Below, piece after piece: positions 1 to 8,800 of a stretch of 64,000 nucleotides of DNA. The notes below the pieces were generated by a model. The model did no database searches. It was not told the origin of the DNA and was given only the letters and a program-made list of their open reading frames with translations. The DNA comes from Rhodobacterales bacterium (GTDB lineage: Bacteria; Pseudomonadota; Alphaproteobacteria; Rhodobacterales; Rhodobacteraceae): NCBI GenBank assembly GCA_002748265.1, contig PDRY01000021.1, positions 31,233-95,232 of the forward strand, read 5' to 3'. Position 1 is the stretch's first letter; each line of letters opens with the position of its first letter. The position numbers and the translations under genes are program-made.

Positions 1-1923
1 GAGCTTGACGAAGGCAACGTCTATGAGGCCCTGCAAGAGGGCTGGAAAAACGATCTGCGCAACACCTGGTGGATCATCGACTACAACCGCCAGTCCCTGG
101 ACGGCATCGTTCGCGAAGGCCTGTTCGAGCGGATCGAAAAGATCTTCGACGCGTTCGGCTGGGACGTGGTGCGGATCAAATACGGCGCCCTGCAACGCGC
201 GGCCTTTGACGAGCCCGGCGGCGACGCGCTGCGCGACTGGATCGACGCCTGCCCCAACCAGGATTACTCCGCGCTGACCTTCATGGGTGGTGCCGTCTGG
301 CGCAAACGGCTGATGGATGATCTGGGCGATCAAGGCGACGTGACCGCTCTGATCGAGCGGCGCAGCGATGACGAACTCGCCGCCCTGATGGAAAACCTTG
401 GCGGCAACTGCGTGGAAACGATGGCCGAGACCTTCGACGCAATCGACCACGACCGCCCGACCTGTTTCCTCGCCTATACGATCAAGGGCTGGGGCACGCC
501 GATTGCCGGTCACAAGGACAACCATGGCGGGCTAATGAACTCCACCCAGTTTGCCCAATGGCAGGCGCATATGGGCGTCGCCGAGGGCGATGAATGGGAG
601 CCCATGGCAACGGTGAAAGACACGGGCGCACTGCGCGATTTCCTGTCCAACGCCCCGTTCTTTGCCCGAGGCACCCGCCGCTATGACGATGCCAAGCTGG
701 ACGTCCCTGCCATCGACATCGACACCTCGCGCGAGACCTCGACGCAGATGGCCTTTGGCAAGATCCTCGACGATCTGAGCAAAGGCGACAGCACCCTGGC
801 CGAACGGATCGTCACCACATCCCCCGATGTGACCGGCACGACCAACCTTGGCCCCTGGGTCAACCGCCGCAAGCTCTTTGCCCGCGCCGCCCAGGCCGAT
901 GCCTTCATCGAGCACCGGATCCCATCCACCGCAAAGTGGGAATTCACGCCGCAGGGCCAGCATATCGAACTGGGCATCGCCGAGATGAACCTGATGCTGC
1001 TGCTCGCCGCGGCGGGGCTGTCACACAGCCTGTTCGGCAAACGTGTCATCCCCATCGGGACGGTCTATGACCCGTTCGTGGCCCGCGGGCTCGATGCGCT
1101 CAACTACGCGTGCTACCAGGATGCCCGCTTCCTGCTGGTCGGGACGCCCTCCGGCGTGACGCTGGCCCCGGAAGGCGGCGCGCACCAGTCTGTCGGCTCG
1201 CCCCTGATCGGGATGAGCCAGGACGGGCTGGCCGCGTTCGAGCCCGCCTTCGCGGATGAACTCGCCGTCATCATGGAATGGGCCTTCGACTACCTGCAGC
1301 GCGACGGCGCGGGCGATCCCGATGAGCGCACATGGCTGCGCGATGAGACCGGCGGATCGGTCTATCTGCGCCTGACGACGAACCCGATCGAGCAGCCCGG
1401 CAAACGCGTCGATGACGACTTCCGTCAGGGCGCGATCGACGGGGCCTACTGGCTCCGCAAACCCGGCCCGAACTGCGACGTGGTGATCGCCTATCAGGGC
1501 GCCGTCGCCCCCGAGGCGATCAAGGCTGCCGGTATGATCGGAGAGAACCGCCGGGAGATCGGCATCCTCGCCGTCACCTCGGCGGACCGTCTCAACGCCG
1601 GATGGACCGCCGCCCAGCGCGCACGCTCTCGCGGGAATGCCAACGCGCAATCCCATATCGAGACGCTCATGTCCGGGCTGCCGCGTCACTGCAAGATCAT
1701 CACCGTGATCGACGGCCACCCCGCCACGCTGGCCTGGCTGGGATCGGTGGTCGGGCATCAGACGATTTCCCTGGGGGTCGAGCATTTCGGGCAGACGGGC
1801 ACCATCGGCGATCTCTACCGCCACCACGGCATCGACGCCGCCGCCATCGTCGAAAAGGTGAACGGCCTGACCGATGGCAAGCATGTCAGCCGAGGCCTGC
1901 TGGGGTCGGTAAGCTACGGCTAA
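1..1923 (+). CDS. AceE-like thiamine-diphosphate 2-oxoacid dehydrogenase E1 / transketolase-family protein (5' end missing)
   Basis: The reading frame is open from the first base, so the true start lies outside the window and 640 codons are visible. The protein resembles the homodimeric pyruvate dehydrogenase E1 (AceE) layout. An early stretch with NTWWIIDYNRQSLDG matches the ThDP/metal-binding end of the E1 N-terminal domain. GHKDNHGG sits near visible residue 170, and the pyrimidine-domain signature ELGIAEMNL near residue 323 carries the expected conserved Glu. The expected reaction is ThDP-dependent decarboxylation of pyruvate or another 2-oxoacid in the cytoplasm. Alphaproteobacteria normally use a two-chain E1, so this may be an accessory enzyme (inference). 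No E2 or E3 gene is next to it. The downstream ars genes have their own operator and are probably unrelated. The alternative is a transketolase-like enzyme of unknown substrate. Confidence 0.75.
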   Translation, partial: ELDEGNVYEALQEGWKNDLRNTWWIIDYNRQSLDGIVREGLFERIEKIFDAFGWDVVRIKYGALQRAAFDEPGGDALRDWIDACPNQDYSALTFMGGAVWRKRLMDDLGDQGDVTALIERRSDDELAALMENLGGNCVETMAETFDAIDHDRPTCFLAYTIKGWGTPIAGHKDNHGGLMNSTQFAQWQAHMGVAEGDEWEPMATVKDTGALRDFLSNAPFFARGTRRYDDAKLDVPAIDIDTSRETSTQMAFGKILDDLSKGDSTLAERIVTTSPDVTGTTNLGPWVNRRKLFARAAQADAFIEHRIPSTAKWEFTPQGQHIELGIAEMNLMLLLAAAGLSHSLFGKRVIPIGTVYDPFVARGLDALNYACYQDARFLLVGTPSGVTLAPEGGAHQSVGSPLIGMSQDGLAAFEPAFADELAVIMEWAFDYLQRDGAGDPDERTWLRDETGGSVYLRLTTNPIEQPGKRVDDDFRQGAIDGAYWLRKPGPNCDVVIAYQGAVAPEAIKAAGMIGENRREIGILAVTSADRLNAGWTAAQRARSRGNANAQSHIETLMSGLPRHCKIITVIDGHPATLAWLGSVVGHQTISLGVEHFGQTGTIGDLYRHHGIDAAAIVEKVNGLTDGKHVSRGLLGSVSYG

Positions 1924-2276
1924 CACCAGAGCCCGCCGCGCGCCGACACGAGTTGGCGCGCGCCACACATCGGGGCGCTTGGCACGGGGGTGTCACGCCC
2001 CCGCCACCTGCCTCACCCAGTGGCGCGCGCGGCCAAGTTTCCGCCGAACAAGCCCCACTGCAGCACAGAAACAGCTCCAACTCATCCACCATATCGTTGG
2101 ATTCGACAGGGATCGGCTTCCGAAGCGCAAGCGACGCGGGGGTGGATAGGTTCGGAGGACAGTTCATCGTCCCGCACGCCATTCATTACAAAATTCCCGG
2201 CCCACTGGATGGACACGACCCCCAATCGCCAAGGTATAGGGGTTGCATTGCTTTTTAATTCGTATATTCACGAATT
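1924..2276. other. Intergenic region between the E1 gene and the ars operon
   Basis: This region holds no convincing gene. Just after the E1 stop lies a perfect 8-bp hairpin, arms 1937-1944 and 1955-1962 (CGCGCGCC/GGCGCGCG), which may be a factor-assisted terminator because no T-run follows. The last 35 bases are markedly AT-rich for this genome and contain the ars promoter/operator candidate. Short frames here overlap real genes or have no start signal. Confidence 0.6.
2243..2276 (+). promoter_or_regulatory. Candidate ars promoter and ArsR operator
   Basis: The perfect inverted repeat AATTCGT-N6-ACGAATT occupies 2257-2276 and ends at the base before the arsR-arsC ATG. AT-rich dyads of this kind are typical ArsR-family operators. 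A possible promoter overlaps it: TTGCAT at 2243-2248, 16 bases, TATTCA at 2265-2270. That would place the transcript start at or next to the ATG. There is no Shine-Dalgarno sequence because the palindrome fills its place, so the mRNA may be leaderless (inference). Confidence 0.6.
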
Positions 2277-3110
2277 ATGGAATTATTGAGCATCCCCCCG
2301 CGCCTCAGCACCCTGGGCCACCCGCAAAGACTGGCGGTCTTCCGGCTGCTCATGCGCCGCTACCCCGACCGGGTTCCCGCGACCGAAATCGCGCGGGCGC
2401 TCGATCTCAAGCCCAACACGCTGTCGAGCTATCTCAACGCCCTGACCCAGGTCGGGCTTATCGTTCAGGAGCGGATGGGCACCTCCCTGCGCTACGGGAT
2501 TGAGATCAACGCCGTGCGCGACACGCTGGACTATCTGGTCCTGGACTGCTGCCTTGGCCGCCCGGACATCTGCGCCTTCCCGCTTCCGCAGGACCGCGCC
2601 CCCGCCCGCCCGAAGATCAACGTGCTGTTCATCTGCACCGGCAACTCCGCCCGCTCGATTTTCGCGGAAGCGATCTTGCGGGACATGGGCGGGGAACGGT
2701 TCAACGTCTACTCCGCCGGAACGCACCCCTATTCGGAACTGAACCCCCTTGCGGTCGCCCTGCTGGAGGCCAAAGGCCATGACGTCCGCCCGCTGCGGGC
2801 GAAACATGTGTCTGATTTCCAAGGTGAGGACGCCCCACACATGGATTTCGTCTTCACCGTCTGTGATCGCGCGGCGAATGAAGACTGCCCCGCCTGGCAT
2901 GGCCAACCGGTCCACGGGCATTTCAGCACACCGGACCCGGTGGCCGTCGATGGCAGCGACGCCGAGAAGGCGCTCGCCTTTCAACACGCCTATGGATCGC
3001 TGTGGAACCGCATCACGCTCTTCGTGGAGCGCATCGACGCCTCAATGAAACGCACCGACCGGCAACGCATCGCGGATGACGTTGCCCGCCTGAAGGAGAC
3101 CGACACATGA
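2277..3110 (+). CDS. ArsR-type repressor fused to thioredoxin-type arsenate reductase (LMW phosphatase fold)
   Basis: This 277-residue protein has two domains. Residues 1-85 form an ArsR winged helix ([15 protein letters not shown], then the recognition segment [15 protein letters not shown]). Cys91, Cys92 and Cys99 ([10 protein letters not shown]) are a plausible As(III) sensor site. Residues 114-277 form a low-molecular-weight phosphatase/ArsC domain with the P-loop CTGNSAR (Cys120 to Arg126), the general acid in a DPV motif (Asp220), and Cys196 and Cys204, which match the redox cysteine pair of thioredoxin-linked ArsC. The predicted roles are arsenite-responsive repression of the operon and reduction of arsenate to arsenite. 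The stop overlaps the next start (ATGA), so the genes are cotranscribed and probably translationally coupled. The start is set by the operator that ends right before it. Confidence 0.92.
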   Translation: MELLSIPPRLSTLGHPQRLAVFRLLMRRYPDRVPATEIARALDLKPNTLSSYLNALTQVGLIVQERMGTSLRYGIEINAVRDTLDYLVLDCCLGRPDICAFPLPQDRAPARPKINVLFICTGNSARSIFAEAILRDMGGERFNVYSAGTHPYSELNPLAVALLEAKGHDVRPLRAKHVSDFQGEDAPHMDFVFTVCDRAANEDCPAWHGQPVHGHFSTPDPVAVDGSDAEKALAFQHAYGSLWNRITLFVERIDASMKRTDRQRIADDVARLKETDT

Positions 3111-4105
3111 CCACCTATGCCCTCAACGGGCTTGGCCGCATGGGCAAGCTGGCGCTGAAACCACTGCTGGAGCGGGGCGCAAAGATCGCCTGGATCAACG
3201 ATGCCGTAGGCGATCCGGCGATGCACGCGCATCTGCTGGAGTTCGACACCGTGCATGGCCGCTGGGAGGCCGCGTTTTCGTCCGATGATGACAGCGTGAC
3301 CATCAATGGCACCCGGCTCCCCTTCATTGGCACCCGCGATTTGTCCGCCCTGCCGCTGGACGGGGTCGATGTGGTGATCGACTGCACCGGGGTCTTCAAA
3401 TCCGAAGAGAAGCTCGCCCCGTATTTCGCGGCCGGGGTCAAGAAGGTCGTCGTCTCCGCCCCCGTCAAAGACGGCCCGACCGCGAATATCGTGATCGGCG
3501 TCAATGACGACACCTATGACCCCTCTGCGCACCGGATCGTCACCGCGGCCAGTTGCACGACCAACTGCCTCGCCCCGGTTGTGAAAGTGCTCCAGGATGG
3601 GATCGGGATCCGCCACGGCTCCATGACCACGATCCACGACGTGACCAACACGCAGACCATCGTGGACCGCCCGGCCAAGGATCTGCGCCGCGCCCGATCG
3701 GCGCTCAATTCGCTGATCCCGACGACGACCGGATCGGCCAAGGCGATCACCATGATCTTCCCCGAACTCGCGGGCAAACTGGATGGCCATGCCGTGCGCG
3801 TGCCACTGCTGAACGCCTCGCTGACCGATTGCGTGTTTGAAATGGCGCGCGAGACCAGCGTGGAAGAGGTCAACTCCCTGTTCAAAGCCGCCTCGGAAGG
3901 GCCGCTCAAAGGCATCCTGGGCTATGAAGAGCGCCCGCTGGTGTCCACCGATTACACCAATGATCCGCGCTCCAGCATCGTGGACGCGCCCTCGACCATG
4001 GTGGTGAACGGCACGCAGCTGAAGGTCTACGCCTGGTATGACAATGAGATGGGCTATGCGCACCGGCTGGTGGACGTCGCCCTGATGGTCGGAGCATCGC
4101 TTTGA
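3107..4105 (+). CDS. ArsJ-associated glyceraldehyde-3-phosphate dehydrogenase
   Basis: This is a full-length 332-residue GAPDH. It has an N-terminal NAD-binding motif (NGLGRMG), the catalytic Cys150 in ASCTTNC and His177 in TTIHDVT, both at canonical spacing, and the C-terminal [11 protein letters not shown]. Its place between the ArsR-ArsC fusion and ArsJ marks it as the arsenate-resistance GAPDH. In characterised arsJ operons this enzyme uses arsenate in place of phosphate to form 1-arseno-3-phosphoglycerate, which ArsJ extrudes and which then falls apart. The cytoplasmic product would be passed directly to ArsJ. The start overlaps the arsR-arsC stop by four bases and the stop overlaps the arsJ TTG start. 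A purely glycolytic role is unlikely in this context but is not excluded by sequence. Confidence 0.92.
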   Translation: MTTYALNGLGRMGKLALKPLLERGAKIAWINDAVGDPAMHAHLLEFDTVHGRWEAAFSSDDDSVTINGTRLPFIGTRDLSALPLDGVDVVIDCTGVFKSEEKLAPYFAAGVKKVVVSAPVKDGPTANIVIGVNDDTYDPSAHRIVTAASCTTNCLAPVVKVLQDGIGIRHGSMTTIHDVTNTQTIVDRPAKDLRRARSALNSLIPTTTGSAKAITMIFPELAGKLDGHAVRVPLLNASLTDCVFEMARETSVEEVNSLFKAASEGPLKGILGYEERPLVSTDYTNDPRSSIVDAPSTMVVNGTQLKVYAWYDNEMGYAHRLVDVALMVGASL

Positions 4106-5364
4106 CGGGCCCCCGCCCCGAGGGGCTGTCGGCCTATATCGCGGTGACTGCGGCCTACTGGGCCTTCATGCTCACCGATGGCGCGCTGCGGATGCTGGTG
4201 CTGCTGCATTTCCACACGCTGGGCTTTTCGCCGGTGCAGCTCGCCTATCTCTTCGTGCTCTACGAGATCGCGGGGATGGTGACCAACCTCACCGCCGGAT
4301 GGATCGCGGCGCGGTTCGGGCTGACTTCGACGCTCTATGCCGGGCTGGGGATCCAGGTGCTGGCGCTGCTGGCGCTCACGCAGCTCGATCCGGCCTGGTC
4401 GCTGGGCGCGTCGGTGATCTTTGTGATGGCCGTGCAGGGCGCCTCCGGCGTGGCCAAGGACCTGGCCAAGATGTCGTCGAAATCGGCCGTGAAGCTGCTC
4501 GCCCCCGAAGGACAGGGTGGGTTGTTTCGCTGGGTGGCGGTGCTGACCGGATCGAAGAATGCCGTCAAAGGGCTGGGCTTCCTGCTGGGCGCGGCGCTGC
4601 TGGCCACGCTGGGCTTTGTGTGGTCCGTCGGGATCATGGCATTGGTGCTGGCCGTCATTCTCGCGGCGGTGCTGCTGGCCATGCCCTCAGGGTTGCCAAA
4701 GGGGCGCAAAGGGGCGAAGTTTTCGGAGCTCTTCTCAAAGTCTTCCAATGTGAACTGGCTCAGCGCCGCACGGGTCTTCCTGTTCGGCGCGCGGGACGTG
4801 TGGTTCGTGGTTGGCATCCCGATCTACTTCTACGCCGTGCTCTCGGACGGGTCCGAGGCCGGAAACCGCGCGGCGTTCTTCACCATCGGCAGCTTCATGG
4901 CCGTCTGGATCATCCTTTACGGCGCCGTCCAGGCCGCCGCGCCGCGCCTGCTGGGCGCCGCCAAACGGCCCGAATCCGATCTGGTCGGCGCCGCCCGGCA
5001 GTGGGGCTGGGCGCTCACCATCGTGCCCGCTCTGCTGACACTGGCCGCCTTGACAGCCAGCGGACCGCAGCCTTGGTTGACGGTCACGCTTGTCATCGGG
5101 CTACTCGCCTTTGGCGCACTATTTGCGGTGAACTCGTCGCTGCATTCCTACCTCATCCTGGCCTTCACGAAGGCCGAGCGGGTGACGATGGATGTCGGGT
5201 TCTACTACATGGCGAATGCCGGCGGGCGGCTGCTGGGCACCGTGCTGTCCGGTCTGACCTACCAGCTGGGTGGGCTACCGCTCATGCTCGCCACGGCGAC
5301 CGCAATGGTCGCTCTGTCCGCGCTCGCTGCGGGACGCTTGAGCGCGAACGCCGAAGCGGCGTGA
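4102..5364 (+). CDS. arsJ: ArsJ organoarsenical efflux transporter (MFS)
   Basis: This 420-residue protein has about twelve hydrophobic segments and the soluble loops of a major-facilitator transporter. The early sequence ends in [18 protein letters not shown], followed by the helix [11 protein letters not shown], and the middle holds [13 protein letters not shown]; both are typical of ArsJ. It should sit in the inner membrane and export 1-arseno-3-phosphoglycerate made by the preceding GAPDH. The start is TTG at 4102, overlapping the GAPDH stop (TTGA), which suggests translational coupling and a ratio set by reinitiation. It is the last gene of the operon, and a GC-rich hairpin follows at 5377-5417. 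Confidence 0.92.
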   Translation: MTGPRPEGLSAYIAVTAAYWAFMLTDGALRMLVLLHFHTLGFSPVQLAYLFVLYEIAGMVTNLTAGWIAARFGLTSTLYAGLGIQVLALLALTQLDPAWSLGASVIFVMAVQGASGVAKDLAKMSSKSAVKLLAPEGQGGLFRWVAVLTGSKNAVKGLGFLLGAALLATLGFVWSVGIMALVLAVILAAVLLAMPSGLPKGRKGAKFSELFSKSSNVNWLSAARVFLFGARDVWFVVGIPIYFYAVLSDGSEAGNRAAFFTIGSFMAVWIILYGAVQAAAPRLLGAAKRPESDLVGAARQWGWALTIVPALLTLAALTASGPQPWLTVTLVIGLLAFGALFAVNSSLHSYLILAFTKAERVTMDVGFYYMANAGGRLLGTVLSGLTYQLGGLPLMLATATAMVALSALAAGRLSANAEAA

Positions 5365-5376
5365 CGGCCGCGCCCA

Positions 5377-5417
5377 CCGGTCTGCGCGGCGCCGGTGCCG
5401 GACATCGCGCAGACCGG
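5377..5417 (+). terminator. GC-rich hairpin after arsJ, possible terminator
   Basis: A perfect 12-bp stem is formed by CCGGTCTGCGCG (5377-5388) and CGCGCAGACCGG (5406-5417) around a 17-base loop. It begins 12 bases after the arsJ stop. No T-run follows, so it is not a classical intrinsic terminator. It may work with Rho or protect the mRNA 3' end. Confidence 0.5.
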
Positions 5418-5497
5418 GCATGTGCGCACCATACGTGACGATTCGCAGCGTTCAGCCACCTGAAGCCGCCGTGGTTTTCTATTTCAAAGGAAAGAGA

Positions 5498-5584
5498 TGG
5501 TGCGGTCGAGAAGACTCGAACTTCCACGGGAGTTACCCCACAGCGACCTCAACGCTGCGCGTCTACCAATTCCGCCACGACCGC
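5498..5584 (-). tRNA. tRNA-Leu (anticodon GAG)
   Basis: Read on the minus strand, the 87 bases fold as a class II tRNA. The acceptor arms are GCGGTCG and CGACCGC, followed by discriminator A and an encoded CCA. The anticodon stem CAGCG/CGCTG carries the loop TTGAGGT, which gives anticodon GAG (codons CUC/CUU). A long variable arm typical of leucine tRNA follows (GGGGTAACTCCC), then a T arm with TTCGAGT. It stands alone between the convergent arsJ gene and the divergent sqdB gene. Confidence 0.97.
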
Positions 5585-5749
5585 ACTGTCTTGACTTGGT
5601 GACGCGCGTCCTACCCGAGCCGCCACGGATTGTGAAGAGGAAAATCGCGCATTCTGCACTGTCACCCAAGCTTCACTTTTCTGTGCGTCGGACGTCACCT
5701 ATACCGACCGGACAGCCGGAATTCAGGCGTGGAAGAAGGAGTTGCCATC

Positions 5750-6967
5750 ATGCGTATTGCCGTTCTGGGCGGAGACGGGTTCGTGGGATGGCCCACCGTC
5801 CTGCATCTTTCGAACGCAGGCCACGAGCTGCACATCATCGACAACCTCTCGCGTCGCTGGATCGACACGGAGCTGGGCGTGCAATCCCTCACCCCGATGG
5901 ACAGCATCCAGGAGCGTTGCCGCATCTGGAAAGACGTCACCGGAGAGACGCTCCATTTCCACCTGCTCGACCTTGCCAAGGAATTCGAGCGCCTCAAGCA
6001 GTGGCTGGCCGAATACAAGCCCGACGCGATCATCCACTTCGCCGAACAGCGCGCCGCGCCCTATTCGATGAAGACCGACCGCCACAAGGTCTACACCGTC
6101 GATAACAACGTCTCGGCCACGCATAACCTGCTGGCCGCGATGGTCGAAACCGGCATCGACGCGCATCTGGTCCATCTGGGGACCATGGGCGTTTACGGCT
6201 ATTCCAGCGTCGGCGCCCCGATCCCCGAAGGCTATCTGGACATCGAAATCGACACGCCCACCGGAAAGAAGGCGCAGCAGGTGCTGTATCCGACCCGGCC
6301 CGGTTCGGTCTATCACATGACCAAGTCGCTCGATCAGATCATGTTCCAGTTCTATGCTCAGAATGACGGGCTGCGGATCACCGACCTGCATCAGGGGATC
6401 GTCTGGGGCACCCATACCGATCAGACCCGGCGGCATGAGCAGCTCATCAACCGGTTCGATTATGACGGCGACTATGGCACCGTTCTGAACCGGTTCCTGA
6501 TCCAGGCCGCGATTGACCACCCGCTGACGGTGCATGGCACCGGCGGACAGACCCGCGCCTTCATCCACCTTCAGGACTGCGTGCGCTGCGTGGAACTGGC
6601 CTTGGGCGACGCGCCCGAGCGGGGCGAGCGGGTGCGCATCTTTAACCAGATGACCGAAACCCACCGCGTGCGCGATCTGGCCGAGATGATCGCCAAGATG
6701 ACTGGCGCCGAAGTGGCCTATCTGCCCAATCCGCGCAAGGAAGCCGCCGAAAACGACCTGATCGTGAAGAACGACCAGTTCCTGGCGCTTGGCCTGAACC
6801 CGATCACCCTGGCCGAAGGCCTGCTGTCCGAAGTCGTCGACGTGGCGAAGAAATACGCCCACCGGATCGACCGCTCCCGCGTCCCCGCGATCAGCGCCTG
6901 GACCAAGGACATTGCCCCCACCGTCATCAAGGACGTGGAAGGCAAGGGGCTCAAGTCGGTCTCGTAA
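5750..6967 (+). CDS. sqdB: UDP-sulfoquinovose synthase SqdB
   Basis: This 405-residue NAD-dependent short-chain dehydrogenase/epimerase-type enzyme joins UDP-glucose and sulfite to give UDP-sulfoquinovose, the head-group donor for the sulfolipid SQDG. The Rossmann motif GGDGFVGWP is at the N-terminus. The catalytic Thr lies in HLGTMGVYG, and the Tyr/Lys pair in YHMTK. DLHQGIVWGTHTDQT is characteristic of SqdB rather than other epimerases. The ATG at 5750 is preferred over a GTG 21 bases upstream because AAGGAG precedes it at good spacing and the Rossmann strand begins at once. The gene is followed by a hairpin and a long inverted repeat before sqdD, so sqdD may be expressed at a different level. 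Confidence 0.96.
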   Translation: MRIAVLGGDGFVGWPTVLHLSNAGHELHIIDNLSRRWIDTELGVQSLTPMDSIQERCRIWKDVTGETLHFHLLDLAKEFERLKQWLAEYKPDAIIHFAEQRAAPYSMKTDRHKVYTVDNNVSATHNLLAAMVETGIDAHLVHLGTMGVYGYSSVGAPIPEGYLDIEIDTPTGKKAQQVLYPTRPGSVYHMTKSLDQIMFQFYAQNDGLRITDLHQGIVWGTHTDQTRRHEQLINRFDYDGDYGTVLNRFLIQAAIDHPLTVHGTGGQTRAFIHLQDCVRCVELALGDAPERGERVRIFNQMTETHRVRDLAEMIAKMTGAEVAYLPNPRKEAAENDLIVKNDQFLALGLNPITLAEGLLSEVVDVAKKYAHRIDRSRVPAISAWTKDIAPTVIKDVEGKGLKSVS

Positions 6968-6974
6968 CCCGATC

Positions 6975-6995
6975 GCCCGGGCGACCAGCCCGGGC
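6975..6995 (+). terminator. Hairpin just after sqdB
   Basis: A perfect 8-bp stem, GCCCGGGC (6975-6982) and GCCCGGGC (6988-6995), closes a 5-base loop and starts 7 bases after the sqdB stop. There is no T-run, so it may attenuate or protect the sqdB mRNA rather than terminate fully. Confidence 0.45.
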
Positions 6996-7125
6996 GGCGC
7001 CCGACCCTCCCCCCGGGAGGGCGCTTTGGCGATGCCATGCACCGCACAGTCGTCCTTCGGGCTTGAGGAATAAATCGCTCAGTTCAGAGCGCCCGAGGCG
7101 CCCACCCAAGGGTCGGGCGCCGCCC
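6992..7125. repeat. 134-bp element bounded by a perfect 17-bp inverted repeat
   Basis: GGGCGGCGCCCGACCCT at 6992-7008 is exactly repeated in inverse orientation at 7109-7125, with 100 bases between. A smaller nested pair (GGGCGCT near 7020, AGCGCCC near 7088) lies inside. The element fills most of the sqdB-sqdD gap and could fold into a cruciform or a long mRNA hairpin. It looks like an intergenic palindromic repeat, but no second copy is visible in this window. It encodes no protein. Confidence 0.7.
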
Positions 7126-7139
7126 TATCGGAGCCTCCC

Positions 7140-7973
7140 ATGCTTCCCACCGGTCTGACCGCATCCCACCCTGCCCGATCCGAAACCGCCTTCGTCACCC
7201 TCGTGACCAATGCGGATTACGCGCTTGGGGCGCTTGCGCTCCTGCGCTCGCTCCGCCGCACCGGCACCGAGGCCGACATCGCAGTGATGCACACCGGGGC
7301 CGTTGCGCAGGACGATCTACAACCGCTGGCCTCAGAAGGCGCGCGGCTGATCGAAGTCGATCTGCTCCCCACCTCGGACGCTTTCAACGCGGCCCATGCG
7401 CGGGGGGCGCTCCATGGCGCGGCTCCGTTCACCAAAGGCGAAAAGCCCACCTTCCACACGCCTTTGGACAATTTCGCCAAGCTCCGCCTGTGGCAGCTGG
7501 ACTATAAGCGGGTCGTGTTCCTGGATGCCGACACGCTGGTGCTGCGGCCCATCGACCGGCTGTTCGACTACCCCGAATTTTGCGCCGCCCCCAATGTCTA
7601 TGAGAGCGTGGCGGATTTTCACCGGCTCAATTCCGGGGTCTTCACCGCCCGCCCCGCGCATGCCACCTTCGACGCTATGTTGGAGCGCCTGGACCAGCCC
7701 GGCGCCTTCTGGCGGCGCACGGACCAGACCTTCCTGGAGACCTGGTTCCCCGACTGGCACGGGCTACCCGTGTTCTACAACATGCTGCAATATGTGTGGT
7801 TCAACCTGCCGGGCCTATGGAAATGGGAGGACATCCACGTCCTGCATTTCCAATACGAAAAACCCTGGCAGGACCATGCCAAGGCCGACCAGTTGCGCCC
7901 GCTGATTGATCTGTGGCGCGCCTTTGCCGAAGGCGGAGAGGTGCCCGACATCGCCGCGCTGCCAAACCCGTGA
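7140..7973 (+). CDS. sqdD: SqdD family GT8-type glycosyltransferase (sulfolipid synthesis)
   Basis: This 277-residue cytoplasmic or membrane-associated glycosyltransferase has a glycogenin/GT8-like fold. TLVTNADYALGALALLRSL opens the nucleotide-sugar domain, and the metal-binding DxD lies in VFLDADTLVLRP (Asp129-Asp131). HFQYEKPW near the end is also family-like. It is placed between sqdB and sqdC, the Rhodobacter sphaeroides sqd arrangement, so it probably transfers sulfoquinovose from the UDP donor to the lipid or its precursor. A GGAG sits 6 bases before the ATG. The stop overlaps the sqdC start (GTGA). Confidence 0.88.
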   Translation: MLPTGLTASHPARSETAFVTLVTNADYALGALALLRSLRRTGTEADIAVMHTGAVAQDDLQPLASEGARLIEVDLLPTSDAFNAAHARGALHGAAPFTKGEKPTFHTPLDNFAKLRLWQLDYKRVVFLDADTLVLRPIDRLFDYPEFCAAPNVYESVADFHRLNSGVFTARPAHATFDAMLERLDQPGAFWRRTDQTFLETWFPDWHGLPVFYNMLQYVWFNLPGLWKWEDIHVLHFQYEKPWQDHAKADQLRPLIDLWRAFAEGGEVPDIAALPNP

Positions 7974-8800
7974 GGGTCGCGCTGACAGGCGCCTCGGGGC
8001 TGGTGGGGCGGTTCCTTCTCTCCGGCCTACGCAGCGAAGGGCATGAGGTTTTCACGCTTGGGCGGCGCGGGGCGGATCTTCCGTTCGATCTGTCCGAAAC
8101 TCCGCCGGAACTGGTCAATATCGACGCGCTGATCCACGCCGGCTTTGCCCACATCCCCGGCCGCTATCGCGGCGGAGAGGGCGATGACCCGGAGGGCTTC
8201 CGGCGGCGCAATGTGGACGGGACGCTGGCGCTGTTGGAGCGCGCGCGCAAGGATGGCGTTGGGCAGCTGATCTTCCTGTCCAGCCGCGCCGTCTATGGCG
8301 GCTACCCGCCCGGCACCCTCCTGCGAGAGGACATGCCCCCGCGCCCCGATACGCTCTACGGTCAGGTCAAACACGAGATCGAACAGGCCCTGCCCGACTA
8401 CGCGCCGCACTCCGCCAGCCTGCGGGCCACGGGTGTCTACGGTCCGGGCGCGGGGCACAAATGGGAAGGGCTGTTTGCGGATTTCCTCAACGGCCAACCC
8501 ATTGCCCCGCGCGTCGCCACCGAGGTGCACGGCGACGATCTGGCGCAAGCGGCGCTGATTGCGCTGTCGCAGGACGGGCACCACGTGTTCAACGTCTCGG
8601 ACCTGATGCTGGACCGCCGCGCCCTGCTGTCCGAGGTTGCGGCGCTCACCCAATGCCCGCACACCCTGCCCGCCGCAGCGGATGCCTCTCTGGTCAGTGC
8701 GATGGACTGCACGGCGCTGCGCGCGCTTGGCTGGCACCCCGGCGGGATGGAGCGGCTGCGGCGCGATCTGCCCGCGCTGCTCAGAAGCGGTGATACATAA
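7970..8800 (+). CDS. sqdC: SqdC family NAD-dependent epimerase/reductase (sulfolipid synthesis)
   Basis: This 276-residue extended short-chain dehydrogenase has the Rossmann motif GASGLVGRF at the N-terminus, SSRAVYGGY as the catalytic Ser region, and LYGQVKHE as the Tyr-x3-Lys motif. The start is the GTG overlapping the sqdD stop; longer upstream frames cover sqdD. R. sphaeroides SqdC is a reductase-like protein needed for normal SQDG formation, and mutants accumulate a related sulfoquinovosyl product. The same role is inferred here from order and fold. Its 3' end overlaps the convergent GNAT gene by 20 bases. Confidence 0.85.
   Translation: MRVALTGASGLVGRFLLSGLRSEGHEVFTLGRRGADLPFDLSETPPELVNIDALIHAGFAHIPGRYRGGEGDDPEGFRRRNVDGTLALLERARKDGVGQLIFLSSRAVYGGYPPGTLLREDMPPRPDTLYGQVKHEIEQALPDYAPHSASLRATGVYGPGAGHKWEGLFADFLNGQPIAPRVATEVHGDDLAQAALIALSQDGHHVFNVSDLMLDRRALLSEVAALTQCPHTLPAAADASLVSAMDCTALRALGWHPGGMERLRRDLPALLRSGDT

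Noticed and set aside
5729-5749. GTG start for sqdB 21 bases upstream
   Set aside because: AAGGAG lies between this GTG and the ATG at 5750 and correctly spaces the ATG; the Rossmann strand starts at the ATG.
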